Counted from the first letter of the stretch, positions 40,770 to 49,033 are shown. The stretch is 49,033 nt of DNA from Nitrospiraceae bacterium (GCA_003599425.1 QZKC01000079.1:1-49033); one strand, 5' to 3'. Numbers and translations: made by a program. Notes: generated from the letters alone by a model not told the origin.

Positions 40770-42230
40770 TTGGATAAGAATTGTTTTTCTAACTCTTCCC
40801 TTTTTACTCTTCACTCTCCACTGTCTTCCGACAAGTTTCACGATGAATGCGGCGTATTCGGAGTTTATGGACACAGGGAAGCCGCTAATTTGACATATCT
40901 TGGTCTTCATGCGCTTCAGCACAGGGGGCAGGAAGGCGCGGGCATATGCTCTTCTGACGGAAGGCAGCTTTATGTAGAAAAGTCCATGGGGCTTGTCGCT
41001 GATATCTTTTCCGAAAAGCGCCTGAAACGACTGCCGGGAGAGATTGCTATAGGGCATAACCGCTATTCAACAGCAGGTTCAAGCTCGCTGAAAAATGTGC
41101 AGCCCATCATGGTCAACTTTTCCCTCGGCTCTCTCGCGATAGCTCATAACGGGAATCTTGTAAATGCACTTGAGTTAAGGAGTGAGCTTGAATCAAAGGG
41201 TGCGATATTCCAGTCAACGTCTGACAGTGAAGTTTTTGTTCACCTAATTGCAAACTCAAGTGCTGGAGGGTTATATGAACGCCTTATAGATGCTTCGAAG
41301 GCTGTTTCAGGTGCATTCAGTCTTCTCATTATGACAGAACATGAACTTATTGCCATACGGGACCAGTATGGGTTCAGGCCATTGAGCATCGGCAGATATG
41401 ACGGCGCATACGTTGTTGCTTCAGAGACATGCGCATTTGACCTCATCGGCGCAAAATATATAAGGGATGTGGAGCCAGGAGAGATGGTCATTATCAATGA
41501 AAACGGGATTAACTCCATGAGGCCTTTACATTCTCCGAGACACGCATTCTGTATTTTTGAATTTATATATTTCTCAAGGCCTGACAGTAACATATTCGGC
41601 AATATCAATGTTGACGCGATAAGAAAAGAACTCGGCCGCCAACTGGCGAGGGAAAGTTACGTCGATGCTGATGTTGTAATTCCAGTGCCTGACTCAGGCG
41701 TGCCTGCCGCGCTCGGATATGCGCAACAGAGCAGGATACCTTTTGACTTTGGATTAATACGTAATCACTATGTAGGAAGGACATTCATAGAGCCGCAGCA
41801 GTCCATACGTCATTTCGGTGTGAAGATAAAATTAAATCCGGTCAGGAAGCTTCTGGAAGGAAAGAGAGTTTTGGTTATCGATGACTCCATTGTGAGGGGA
41901 ACTACCAGTAAGAAAATTGTAAAGATGATACGTGAAGGAGGAGGGGCAAAAGAAGTGCACTTGAGAATAAGCTCGCCCCCGACCATTGGGCCATGCTTTT
42001 ACGGCATAGATACGCCGACAAGAAAAGAATTGATCGCATCAACTCATACAGTTGATGAGATCAGGAAATATATCACAGCCGACACTCTGCAATATTTAAA
42101 CATTGAGGGGTTGCTGAAAGTTGTTCCAAATCCTGAAAAGTTCTGCACGGCATGTTTTGATGATAACTATCCGGTTCTCACACGCCAGGAAAGGATAGAG
42201 CAGATGGAACTCTTTTTATCCGGCTCTTAG
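40770..42230 (+). CDS. purF: Amidophosphoribosyltransferase PurF
   Basis: 486 aa from a TTG start at 40770 with GAGGAG nine bases before it. The catalytic cysteine is Cys27 in [15 protein letters not shown], so a 26-residue propeptide must be removed; B. subtilis PurF has an 11-residue one. The glutaminase domain has [17 protein letters not shown] and [13 protein letters not shown], and the phosphoribosyltransferase domain has [18 protein letters not shown]. The C-terminal cysteines (FCTACFD) agree with an FeS-bearing type. PurF makes phosphoribosylamine, the first step of purine synthesis. The propeptide contains a repeat-encoded stretch ([14 protein letters not shown]). Its stop overlaps the end of the opposing pilin gene by four bases. 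Confidence 0.95.
   Translation: MDKNCFSNSSLFTLHSPLSSDKFHDECGVFGVYGHREAANLTYLGLHALQHRGQEGAGICSSDGRQLYVEKSMGLVADIFSEKRLKRLPGEIAIGHNRYSTAGSSSLKNVQPIMVNFSLGSLAIAHNGNLVNALELRSELESKGAIFQSTSDSEVFVHLIANSSAGGLYERLIDASKAVSGAFSLLIMTEHELIAIRDQYGFRPLSIGRYDGAYVVASETCAFDLIGAKYIRDVEPGEMVIINENGINSMRPLHSPRHAFCIFEFIYFSRPDSNIFGNINVDAIRKELGRQLARESYVDADVVIPVPDSGVPAALGYAQQSRIPFDFGLIRNHYVGRTFIEPQQSIRHFGVKIKLNPVRKLLEGKRVLVIDDSIVRGTTSKKIVKMIREGGGAKEVHLRISSPPTIGPCFYGIDTPTRKELIASTHTVDEIRKYITADTLQYLNIEGLLKVVPNPEKFCTACFDDNYPVLTRQERIEQMELFLSGS
40788..40828. repeat. Word repeat in the purF propeptide
   Basis: TCTAACTCTTCCCTTTTTAC followed by TCTTCACTCTCCACTGTC. Variants of ACTCTTCC/ACTCTTCA in tandem, in frame, just upstream of the catalytic cysteine codon. 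Confidence 0.75.
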
Positions 42231-42694
42231 AAGTTCCTGTTGTTATTGCAATCTATTACGAATTGCTCGCCATCAACTCGGGTTCCGTCAACACCGGTAG
42301 CGATTGCATAAAAGCAATTGGCATTGGCTCCAAAGGCAAGCGGGTCCGTTCCCGTTATCTCTTGCCCGGATACTATTCTATAACTGAAATTAGTCCAGTT
42401 ACCGGGCTGAAAAGCTGGAAGAGATTCCCCCGCGGTAGTCTGGATTGCAGTTATATTGGCATCACGAATGGCTGTGGTTTCTCCTGCAGCGCCGAGACTC
42501 ACCGTATATCTACCAGATTCAGCAAAAAATTGTTCTTCAAGAAGCCGTAATGCCTCAAGATTTGTATACGCCTCTGTCCTCGTCGCATTTCTTTGCTGGC
42601 CAATATAAGCGGGAATCGCGATCATGGCTATGATGCCAATAATCGCAACAACTATAATCAACTCAGTTAATGTGAACCCTTTATTGTTTTTCAT
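42227..42694 (-). CDS. Type IV pilin-like protein (third pilin gene)
   Basis: 155 aa from the ATG at 42694, chosen because AGGAG lies nine bases before it rather than the upstream TTG at 42703. It starts [20 protein letters not shown]: a short basic leader, the prepilin peptidase site G|FTLTE and a hydrophobic helix. The mature domain ([40 protein letters not shown]) is unlike the other two pilins here and resembles minor pilin/pseudopilin types. Two Cys ([18 protein letters not shown]) may form a disulfide. It lies 20 bp after the second pilin gene. The end overlaps purF by four bases. Confidence 0.88.
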   Translation of the reverse strand: MKNNKGFTLTELIIVVAIIGIIAMIAIPAYIGQQRNATRTEAYTNLEALRLLEEQFFAESGRYTVSLGAAGETTAIRDANITAIQTTAGESLPAFQPGNWTNFSYRIVSGQEITGTDPLAFGANANCFYAIATGVDGTRVDGEQFVIDCNNNRNF

Positions 42695-42723
42695 ATTTCG
42701 CAACTCCTTTTTATATTTTATAT

Positions 42724-43281
42724 TTAGTCTGCGCTTACGGTTTTTGAATATATTAAATTGCCGCCGTTGTCGACAGCAGACATGAAAATAAATTGGACTA
42801 TTTGATTTTCAGCGGGAGTATAACATAGGGTTATTAGTCCGGAGTTATTAGTTTGCGCTATTGTGTCACAAGCTTGTTGGTTGGCTGCTATCCCTCCACC
42901 CACCCATAAACCACTTGGCGCATTCCATGGCGAGATATCAGTTTTTGAAGCTATGAAAGTTGTAACTACACCATTAGTAGAAAGGGTGTCATTATCAATA
43001 TCAGGCGGTGCAATAAACCCATCTCCATTGGAGTCAATTTCTATGAGACCTCCCAAGTTTGTGCCACCTTTTCTGACAGCATTAACCCATCCCTGCAACT
43101 CGGACGAATACGAGCTTGCAGCTCTGATGACCGATCCTTTTCTTGCCCTTTCCTGCATGCCTATATAAGAAGGAATTGCAATTGCTGCAAGGATGCCTAT
43201 GATTGCTACTGTTACCAAGAGCTCTATAAGTGTAAATCCTTTAGTTTTTTTTGTTTTCTGAGTTGAAGTTATATCCGGCAT
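42724..43281 (-). CDS. Type IV pilin paralogue with calcium-loop-like motif
   Basis: 185 aa. It has a 15-residue leader, cleavage site KG|FTLIELLVTVAIIGILAA and a hydrophobic helix. The globular part is close to the third-listed pilin at 43337-43906: GMQERARKGSVIRAA, SSELQGWVNAVRKGG and the end LCYTPAENQIVQFIF with YSKTVSAD. Residues EIDSNGDGFIAPPDID form a D-x-N-x-D-G loop of EF-hand or dockerin type. Cys in QQACDTIAQ and LITLCY likely pair. There is no clear ribosome site and a strong hairpin separates it from the upstream pilin, so expression is probably lower. PilA and pseudopilins both remain possible. Confidence 0.9.
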   Translation of the reverse strand: MPDITSTQKTKKTKGFTLIELLVTVAIIGILAAIAIPSYIGMQERARKGSVIRAASSYSSELQGWVNAVRKGGTNLGGLIEIDSNGDGFIAPPDIDNDTLSTNGVVTTFIASKTDISPWNAPSGLWVGGGIAANQQACDTIAQTNNSGLITLCYTPAENQIVQFIFMSAVDNGGNLIYSKTVSAD

Positions 43282-43295
43282 TATTTTTTTTAAAA

Positions 43296-43325
43296 AAAAA
43301 GGGGGAGTTTCAACTCCCCCTTTTT
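43296..43325. terminator. Bidirectional hairpin terminator between two pilin genes
   Basis: GGGGGAGTT / AACTCCCCC with a two-base centre, flanked by A9 on the left and T5 on the right (then CTTTTT), so both strands end in a U run. On the pilin strand it lies right after the first pilin's stop and would reduce expression of the two following pilins, leaving the first pilin as the major product. Confidence 0.88.
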
Positions 43326-43336
43326 ACTTTTTATTG

Positions 43337-43906
43337 TTAATCAGCACTTACTGCTTTTGAATAAATTATGTTAGGAACAGCAGCATTATCAGCAGCTGAA
43401 ATAAAAACAACCTGAATAGTCTGATCTTCAGCAGGTGTGTAGCACAGTGTAACCTGACCCGGAGTGGTTACTGCTACTGCATCGCATGCTGCCTGATTGA
43501 CTGCAGGTCCGCCATCTACCCATAAGGCATTACCTGCGTCCCAAGGTGAAACTTGATTCATTGCTACAGTTGCAGCTATAAACTGAGTTACAACACCATT
43601 AGCTGCGAGCTGTGCATTAGTATCATCTGCTGCTGTGACCGCACCGTCTCCATCCTGATCAACTTCATTTAAATTAGCCTGGGGGTGTGCTGGATCTCCT
43701 TTTCTTGCTGCATTTATCCAGCCCTGAAGTTCTGAAGTAGCTGACTCGGCACCCCTCACAACGCTTCCCCTTCTTCCTCTTTCCTGCATACCGATATATC
43801 CCGGTATTGCGATAGCTGCCAGGATACCAATGATGGCGACAACTACCAGAAGTTCGATCAATGTGAAACCTTTTTGCTCTTTGAGATTGTTAATTGCTTT
43901 GTACAT
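43337..43906 (-). CDS. Type IV major pilin candidate with calcium-loop-like motif
   Basis: 189 aa. Leader MYKAINNLKEQKG, cleavage before FTLIELLVVVAIIGILAAIA with the conserved glutamate at mature position 5. A strong AGGAGG lies eight bases before the ATG, and a terminator follows, both fitting a highly expressed major pilin. The globular domain includes ERGRRGSVVRGAESATSELQ, the loop EVDQDGDGAVTAADD (positions D, D, D, G, V, D as in dockerin/EF-hand calcium loops) and a likely disulfide between QAACDAVAV and TLCYTPAED. Pili built from it may serve adhesion, motility, DNA uptake or electron transfer; sequence does not say which. Assembly genes (pilB/C/D/Q) are not in the window. Confidence 0.92.
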   Translation of the reverse strand: MYKAINNLKEQKGFTLIELLVVVAIIGILAAIAIPGYIGMQERGRRGSVVRGAESATSELQGWINAARKGDPAHPQANLNEVDQDGDGAVTAADDTNAQLAANGVVTQFIAATVAMNQVSPWDAGNALWVDGGPAVNQAACDAVAVTTPGQVTLCYTPAEDQTIQVVFISAADNAAVPNIIYSKAVSAD

Positions 43907-44306
43907 TTACATCCTCCTTAAAGTTTATTTATGGTCATACTGACCATGGTTATGGGAAGCTTATGAGTTTTCATTTGCTCCCTTTCCTGCTTATATTTAA
44001 ACCATCACCTCCTTCTTAGTTGTTTCAGCAGTTAACCTGCTTTGCGACTTATGTAAAAGCATATTTAATACCAGAAGGGCATAAACTGAAAAGTCATTAT
44101 TTAGCAGGATGTTAAATGGTTAATTGACATTCCATTCTTACAATAAAATTAAACTATTTGTCTGAAGTGACATTATTTGTCAATTGAGAGGAATTTTCCA
44201 TCGAAATCTCGTATGCTGAAAGGAGACTCCGGCAGCAGGGATCTGTGTTAACGATCAGTGTGTTATGATATATTTGTTTAGCTGCATATTATCCAGAGGC
44301 ATTGAT
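43907..44306. other. Non-coding stretch upstream of the pilins
   Basis: 400 bp between the divergent pilin and MNT genes. It begins with the pilin ribosome site and leader. A pair AATTGACA (44122-44129) / TGTCAATT (44178-44185) forms an inverted repeat 48 bp apart and puts TTGACA hexamers on both strands; -10 matches are poor, and no sigma-54 site was found. Nothing else stands out. Confidence 0.5.
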
Positions 44307-44703
44307 ATGAAGGATATCGCAGAAATACTTAAAGAATATTTCGAAGATAGGGAAGATATTATTCTTGCGTTTATTTTCGGTTCTGCTGTCGCCGGCCGGT
44401 TGACAAAGGAGAGTGATATCGATATCGCGGTTTTATTCCGCGCCATGCCTGATTTTTCAGAGGTTTTGAAGATAGCCGATTCTGTCTCAGAGGCAATAAG
44501 CAGGGAATCCGATATAGTTGTTCTGAATGACTCCTCGCCCGTTATCAGGATGCAGGGTACTCAGGAGTGGGAAATTAATTAAAAGCAGAAATGACGCTGC
44601 ATACAATGACTTTTTCGTGAGGACAGTAAAAGAATATGATGATCTGAAACGTGTAAGGAAAGAAGGGGAAGAAAATATAGTGAGGGCTGGAAGATATGCC
44701 TGA
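44307..44703 (+). pseudogene. MNT nucleotidyltransferase antitoxin, frameshifted
   Basis: Start ATG at 44307 with AGAGG seven bases before it. The frame reads MKDIAEILKEYFEDREDIIL and the nucleotidyltransferase signature FGSAVAGRLTKESDIDIAV, then VVLNDSSPVIRMQ. After codon 82-83 an extra G in GGG (44555-44557) shifts the frame and it stops early at 44580-44582. In the next frame the sequence continues as expected for the family: VLRSGKLIKSRNDAAYNDFF, VRTVKEYDDLKRVRKEGEEN and a stop at 44701. MNT proteins block HEPN toxins, partly by AMPylation. The truncated product keeps the catalytic motif but loses its C-terminal part. It may be a true mutation or a sequence error in a homopolymer. Confidence 0.8.
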
Positions 44704-45120
44704 CATGGACATCATCCTCGCAAAAACAGACAACATCCAGCGATGTCTCAGGCGGATTAAAGAAACAACCGGACTCAAACCTGAGAGCCTTGATGATATT
44801 GATAAACAGGATATTTTGTTCTCAATCTTCAAAGGGCGATAGAAGCAGCCATTGATATTGCGGCGCACATAGCGGCTTCCGAGAGATTGGGACTTGCAAC
44901 TATGATAAAGGATAATTTCAGATTTCTGAAAGAGGCGGGCATTATCGATGAAAATCTTCTGAAAAAGATGCAATCAATGGCGGGTTCAGAAATATTGCTA
45001 TCCATGATTACCGTTCGATAAATATAGACATACTCAAGTCGATATTGACTGATAATCTGAAAGACCTCGAAGAGTTCTATTCTGCCGTCTTCAAAAAATT
45101 TCCTTCGGGACAAAGATAAA
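44696..45120 (+). pseudogene. HEPN (DUF86/HepT-like) toxin, two frameshifts
   Basis: Start ATG at 44696 overlaps the MNT stop. Frame one: MPDMDIILAKTDNIQRCLRR to DIDKQDI. A missing T in TTTT (44814-44817) shifts it to VLNLQRAIEAAIDIAAHIAA and MIKDNFRFLKEAGIIDENLL, and a missing G in GGG (44982-44984) shifts it again to FRNIAIHDYRSINIDILKSI, ending FSAVFKKF-like YSAVFKKFPSGQR at 45118. The RNIAIH segment keeps the Rx4-6H RNase motif of HEPN toxins. With two shifts the toxin cannot be made as read. Together with the MNT change there are three homopolymer indels within 430 bp. Confidence 0.78.
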
Positions 45121-45199
45121 TTTTCATATAACCGAGGAATTACCTTTACCGCAGGCCTGATATTGACAATAATTACATTAATTAATTAAGTTAACACCT

Positions 45200-46831
45200 G
45201 TGAATAAAAAGAGAGCATCCCTTCTTTATCTCATTCTTGCAGCATGTGTCATTTTTACAGGGATAGAAGGCAGGGCGGCGGACAATTCTGAGTCAGGACA
45301 ACCTGCTTACGGCGATGCACTTATAACGGGCTCAATTGGCGAGCCGAGTATCCTTATTCCCATGCTTGCCGGTGACAGCGCATCGCATGATGTTGCAGGA
45401 TTAATATTTAATGGTCTTGTTAAATATAATACAGACCTCACTGTGATCGGGGACCTCGCTGAGTCGTGGGATATCTCATCTGATGGCCTGGTGATTACGT
45501 TCAATCTGAAAAAAGGGGTTCAATGGACTGACGGGGTTGAGTTTACTGCTGATGATGTGATGTTCGGATATAAAACAATCATTAATGAAAAGACACCTAC
45601 CCCATATAAAGAAGATTATCTCCAGGTGAAAAAGGCAGAAGTTCTTGACAGATACACATTCAGGGTAACTTATGATAAGCCCTTTGCTCCTGCCCTTACA
45701 ACATGGGGAAGCCTGATTGTGCTGCCAAAGCATTTGCTTGAAGGGAAAGATATCACAAAGAGCGATCTTACGAGAAAGCCTGTTGGCATGGGGATGTATA
45801 TTCTTAATAGATGGACTTCTGGCCAGGAAGTTGTGCTGGATTCAAACAAAAACTACTTTGAAGGCAGACCGTACATTAACAGATATATTTATAAGATCAT
45901 CCCTGATCCGGCGACCATGTTCCTTGAACTTCAGTCTGGCAGTGTAGATATGATGGGGCTTACCCCGATCCAGTTTACGAAACAGACAGATACGGATTTT
46001 TTTATAAAAAATTTCCAGAAATACCGCTACCCGGTATTTTCCTATACCTATATGGGATTCAATCTGAAGCATCCCTGGTTTAAGGATAAACGCGTGAGAC
46101 AGGCAATAGCATATGCAATAGACAAAGGTGAAATTGTTGACGTTGTTTTATTCGGACTTGGCAGTCCAGCCACAGGCCCATATGTCCCGAATACATGGGT
46201 GTATAATCCTGATGTCAAGAAGTATGGTCATGATATAAAAAAGTCCATGGAGTTACTTAAAGATGCTGGTTGGGAGGATTCGGATGGCGATGGAGTGCTT
46301 GATAAAGACGGGAAGAAATTTGAATTTTCAGTGCTCACAAATATGGGAAACAGCCTGAGGGTCAAGACGGCAACTATTATTCAGTACAGACTGAAGAAAA
46401 TTGGGATAAAAATGAATATACGTGCTCTGGAGTGGAGCACATTCATAAATGAATTCATTGACAAGAGACGTTTTGAAACCGTTATCCTCGGCTGGAGCAT
46501 CGGGATTGACCCCGACCAATATGATATATGGCATTCAAGCAAGACAAAGGAGAAAGAATTTAATTTTGTCAGTTACAACAATCCCGAGGTGGATGAACTT
46601 CTCGAAAAAGGAAGAAGGACTTTTGATATTGACAAAAGAAAAGAGGCATATCACAGGATACAGGAGATACTTGCAGACGAACTGCCCTATATCTTTTTGT
46701 ATGTCCCTGATGCGACTCCAATTGTGCATTCACGATTTCAGGGAATAAAACCCACGACCATTGGAATAAGCTATAATTTGCATAAATGGTATGTACCGAA
46801 GAGCTTGCAGAAACACGTGATGGAACAGTGA
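45200..46831 (+). CDS. Peptide ABC transporter substrate-binding protein (DppA/OppA type)
   Basis: 543 aa from a GTG start. N-terminal export signal MNKKRASLLYLILAACVIFT: LAAC could be a lipobox (Cys16), or cleavage may occur after GRAA. The SBP_bac_5 domain covers most of the rest, with AGLIFNGLVKYNTDLTVIGD, LAESWDISSDGLVITFNLKK, GVQWTDGVEFTADDVMFGYK and RQAIAYAIDKGEIVDVVLFG. It would bind peptides (or another oligomeric solute) outside the membrane and hand them to the permeases encoded next. A 107-bp gap with a word-repeat hairpin separates it from dppB. Confidence 0.93.
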   Translation: MNKKRASLLYLILAACVIFTGIEGRAADNSESGQPAYGDALITGSIGEPSILIPMLAGDSASHDVAGLIFNGLVKYNTDLTVIGDLAESWDISSDGLVITFNLKKGVQWTDGVEFTADDVMFGYKTIINEKTPTPYKEDYLQVKKAEVLDRYTFRVTYDKPFAPALTTWGSLIVLPKHLLEGKDITKSDLTRKPVGMGMYILNRWTSGQEVVLDSNKNYFEGRPYINRYIYKIIPDPATMFLELQSGSVDMMGLTPIQFTKQTDTDFFIKNFQKYRYPVFSYTYMGFNLKHPWFKDKRVRQAIAYAIDKGEIVDVVLFGLGSPATGPYVPNTWVYNPDVKKYGHDIKKSMELLKDAGWEDSDGDGVLDKDGKKFEFSVLTNMGNSLRVKTATIIQYRLKKIGIKMNIRALEWSTFINEFIDKRRFETVILGWSIGIDPDQYDIWHSSKTKEKEFNFVSYNNPEVDELLEKGRRTFDIDKRKEAYHRIQEILADELPYIFLYVPDATPIVHSRFQGIKPTTIGISYNLHKWYVPKSLQKHVMEQ

Positions 46832-46835
46832 AAGA

Positions 46836-46927
46836 AAGGCACAGAGTGACTGAGGCACATAGGCACAAAGAGGCTTCATTCTTTTGAATAGCTTTGTGCC
46901 TTTGCCACTTTGCTCCTTTGTGTCTGC
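46836..46927. repeat. CACAAAG word-repeat hairpin between dppA and dppB
   Basis: Left side GGCACAGAGTGACTGAGGCA and CATAGGCACAAAG, right side CTTTGTGCCTTTGCCACTTT and GCTCCTTTGTGTC; the two halves pair over about 40 bases around CTTCATTCTTTTGAATAG. It uses the same words as the repeats at 279-302 and 7333-7370. Confidence 0.8.
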
Positions 46928-46938
46928 ATTTGAATGAT

Positions 46939-47937
46939 ATGCTAACGTATTTACTCAAACGTCTCCTCGAAATGATCCCAACGCTGATCGGGATTACTCT
47001 TATTTCATTTCTGATCCTTCAGCTTGCTCCCGGCAAGCCGACTGATGTCCTGACCGAGATGAATCCCAAAATTACACCGGAGGCAAGGGAACGGCTTGAA
47101 AAGCTCTACGGGCTTGATAAGCCGATCATGACGCAATACTGGATGTGGATGAAGCGTGTAGTGAAGCTGGATTTCGGCGAGTCTTTTACCACTGACCGAA
47201 GACCTGTCATGGATAAGATCTGGGACACAAAACTGCCTCTAATTGACAGGAGGCTGTTTATAACTTTTTTGATCAATGTACTGTCAACTGTCCTGATTTT
47301 CTTAATCGCGATCCCCATAGGAATATCATCGGCTACACATCAGAATTCATTGTTTGACAAGATATCAACGGTTTTTGTATTCACAGGGTTTGCCATGCCG
47401 GGATTCTGGTTTGCACTTCTCCTGATGATGCTGTTTGGAATATACCTTGATGTGCTGCCGATCTCAGGGTTCAAGTCTATGGAGTATGAATCTTTGTCAC
47501 TGAGCGGCCAGATATGGGACAGGACAAAACACCTTATCCTGCCTGTTTTTGTTTCATCTTTTGGCGGGCTTGCGGGAATTTCACGGTATATGAGGAGCAG
47601 CATGCTCGAAGTGATCAAGCAGGATTATATCATGACAGCGAGAGCGAAAGGACTGCCTGATGCAACAGTAATTTATAAACATGGATTGAGAAATGCACTG
47701 CTGCCCATAATTACTATTCTCGGATTGTCAGTGCCGGGACTCATAGGGGGGAGCGTTATCTTTGAACAGGTTTTTGGAATTCCAGGAATGGGACAATTGT
47801 TTTATATGAGTGTCATGATGAGGGATTATCCCATGGTCATGTGCATACTGACTATTGGGGGATTCCTGACATTGGTTGGAAACATGGTAGCGGATATCGG
47901 GTATTCCTTGGCTGATCCGAGAATACGGGCCAAGTAA
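46939..47937 (+). CDS. dppB: Peptide ABC transporter permease (DppB type)
   Basis: 332 aa from the ATG at 46939; an upstream in-frame ATG at 46894 lies in the repeat and gives a non-family extension. It begins [20 protein letters not shown] and has six membrane segments. The EAA loop that contacts the ATPase reads [20 protein letters not shown], followed by [20 protein letters not shown] and [19 protein letters not shown], all typical of DppB/OppB. It forms the inner-membrane channel with DppC. Confidence 0.94.
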   Translation: MLTYLLKRLLEMIPTLIGITLISFLILQLAPGKPTDVLTEMNPKITPEARERLEKLYGLDKPIMTQYWMWMKRVVKLDFGESFTTDRRPVMDKIWDTKLPLIDRRLFITFLINVLSTVLIFLIAIPIGISSATHQNSLFDKISTVFVFTGFAMPGFWFALLLMMLFGIYLDVLPISGFKSMEYESLSLSGQIWDRTKHLILPVFVSSFGGLAGISRYMRSSMLEVIKQDYIMTARAKGLPDATVIYKHGLRNALLPIITILGLSVPGLIGGSVIFEQVFGIPGMGQLFYMSVMMRDYPMVMCILTIGGFLTLVGNMVADIGYSLADPRIRAK

Positions 47938-47941
47938 TCAT

Positions 47942-48868
47942 ATGCAGAATCAATCATCTCCGGCAAAAGCATTTTGGGATCGGTTTGGGAAGAACAGGCA
48001 GGCTGTAGCAGGCGGTATTATGGTTTTGATACTATTTTCTGTTGCCGCATTTGCGCCGATTCTCTCGCCGTATGACCCGAACGATATCGACAGGGGGCAG
48101 ATCCTCGAGGCGCCTAATTCCAGGCATCTCTTTGGGACCGACGATCTCGGCAGAGATGTTCTTTCAAGAATGATTTACGGTAGTAAGATTTCCCTGTCAG
48201 TAGGATTCGTTGCTGTTGGGTTGTCAACGTTTATAGGAATGATACTGGGAGCTCTTTCAGGATATTACGGGGGTTGGCTTGACAGATTTATCATGCGATT
48301 TATTGATATCATGCTCGCAATACCGACTTTTTTCCTGATCCTTGCAGTGATCGCATTCATTGACCCGAATTTATGGAGCAATATATTGCCGCACGCGGCA
48401 GCGAAAATAATGGAAACGATTTTTATTGACCCGAACATCCTGAACATTATGATCGTCATCGGGCTGACTTCATGGATGGGCGTTGCCAGACTGGTGAGGG
48501 CGGAGTTTTTATCATTAAAAGAAAGGGAGTACATTCTTGCCGCAAAGGCGCTCGGTGCGGGTGATGCTAGAATAATTTTCAGACATATGATGATCAACAG
48601 CCTTGCCCCTGTATTCATATCTGCAGTCCTCGGAGTTGCCGCAGCGATCCTTGTTGAATCGGCGCTGAGTTTTCTCGGCCTGGGGGTTCAGCCGCCGACG
48701 CCGAGTTGGGGGAACATCCTCACGCTGGGGAAGGATAATATTGAAATTGCATGGTGGCTTTCTGTTTTCCCCGGGATCGCGATCTTGATAGCTGTCTTAA
48801 GTTACAACCTCGTTGGTGAAGGTTTGAGAGATGCGCTTGACCCAAGGCTGAGGGGAAGCGGAGATTAA
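47942..48868 (+). CDS. dppC: Peptide ABC transporter permease (DppC type)
   Basis: 308 aa, four bases after dppB. It has a short N-terminal cytoplasmic part, first membrane helix (AVAGGIMVLILFSVAAFAPI), the DppC/OppC segment HLFGTDDLGRDVLSRMIYGS, and the EAA loop AEFLSLKEREYILAAKALGA, then SALSFLGLGVQPPTPSWGNI and the end VGEGLRDALDPRLRG. A central hydrophilic stretch (around 142-170, AAAKIMETIFIDPNI) is longer than in many relatives. The ATPase genes dppD/dppF do not follow within the window. Confidence 0.94.
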   Translation: MQNQSSPAKAFWDRFGKNRQAVAGGIMVLILFSVAAFAPILSPYDPNDIDRGQILEAPNSRHLFGTDDLGRDVLSRMIYGSKISLSVGFVAVGLSTFIGMILGALSGYYGGWLDRFIMRFIDIMLAIPTFFLILAVIAFIDPNLWSNILPHAAAKIMETIFIDPNILNIMIVIGLTSWMGVARLVRAEFLSLKEREYILAAKALGAGDARIIFRHMMINSLAPVFISAVLGVAAAILVESALSFLGLGVQPPTPSWGNILTLGKDNIEIAWWLSVFPGIAILIAVLSYNLVGEGLRDALDPRLRGSGD

Positions 48869-48961
48869 GAAAAACTGGTTGAGAATGTTGAAGTAAGAGT
48901 TATTACTTGGTCTCATCGCAGTGTCAAGTATTTTTGGGGTCTGCGACATATAAGTTGGATA

Positions 48962-48991
48962 TTTACAAAAACGATTAAATTGCCTTATACT
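48962..48991 (+). promoter_or_regulatory. Probable sigma-70 promoter of the right-edge gene
   Basis: TTTACA (48962-48967), 18-base spacer, TATACT (48986-48991), followed by the small hairpin CTGTTA-agc-TAACAG and an AGAAGGAGG ribosome site (49012-49020). This is a complete initiation region for the gene at 49026. Confidence 0.6.
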
Positions 48992-49025
48992 CTGATAGCT
49001 GTTAAGCTAACAGAAGGAGGCAATT

Positions 49026-49033
49026 ATGGAACA
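49026..49033 (+). CDS. Start of an unknown gene cut by the window edge
   Basis: ATG at 49026 follows GGAGG by five bases, so a gene very probably starts here, but only two full codons (Met-Glu) are visible. Identity cannot be given. The 157 bp between dppC and this start carry a promoter of their own, so it is not simply the next gene of the dpp operon. Confidence 0.5.

Noticed and set aside
44122-44185. Divergent promoters or operator between the pilin and MNT genes
   Set aside because: The TTGACA hexamers on both strands lack matching -10 boxes, so the inverted repeat is recorded only as part of the intergenic description.
44829-45113. Minus-strand open frame over the HEPN region
   Set aside because: It is antisense to the HEPN sequence, which is clearly recognisable on the plus strand across the frameshifts.

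Overview
This 49 kb window looks like chromosomal DNA of a Gram-negative anaerobe of moderate GC content. Nitrospirota (Thermodesulfovibrio-like) or a neighbouring deltaproteobacterial lineage fits best. That placement is an inference from a complete Tol-Pal operon, an F-type atp operon with b and b' subunits but no a or c genes, the fused B12-type radical SAM/DUF2344 gene next to rng, a LarE sulfur transferase, a UGA-containing glutaredoxin-like selenoprotein gene, and many short palindromic intergenic repeats. No rRNA, tRNA, CRISPR array, prophage or complete insertion sequence was seen.

Layout. 1-240 is the tail of ligA. 676-5655 holds a GT39-type glycosyltransferase, then a minus-strand group (larE, an FeS oxidoreductase subunit, talC, an FmdB zinc ribbon). 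5843-9976 is rng plus the radical SAM gene. 10024-12283 is a repeat-rich stretch holding a 63-aa Cys protein, the selenoprotein gene and comF. 12316-20774 holds a nucleosidase/glycosyltransferase fusion, a DUF4149 membrane protein, a ParB-like protein, a UvrD-type helicase and a large hybrid histidine kinase. 20909-25492 (minus) is tolQ-tolR-tolA-tolB-pal-cpoB. 25790-31884 (plus) is atpF'-F-H-A-G-D-C. 32256-42230 holds an aminotransferase, ettA with a small monooxygenase-fold gene, a Crp/Fnr regulator, and purL and purF. 42227-43906 (minus) is a three-pilin cluster. 44307-45120 is a broken MNT/HEPN toxin-antitoxin pair. 45200-48868 is a dppABC-type peptide importer. A new gene begins at 49026.

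The genes serve housekeeping jobs: envelope integrity (Tol-Pal), ATP synthesis, purine synthesis, RNA processing, surface pili and peptide uptake. The unusual content lies between and inside them. I found at least four unrelated families of 135-170 bp near-palindromic elements: A (five copies), B (three), C (one) and D (two). Arms in several copies differ in sequence yet stay complementary, which suggests selection or conversion on a hairpin. A further element at 10242-10377 can fold as a multibranched structure. Short degenerate word repeats form hairpins in atp operon spacers and are also inserted in frame in GT39, tolB, atpF, purL and purF.

The most striking coding feature is at 10705-10920: a 71-codon glutaredoxin-like frame with two in-frame UGA codons, each followed at about the same distance by a small SECIS-like hairpin whose loop contains GU.
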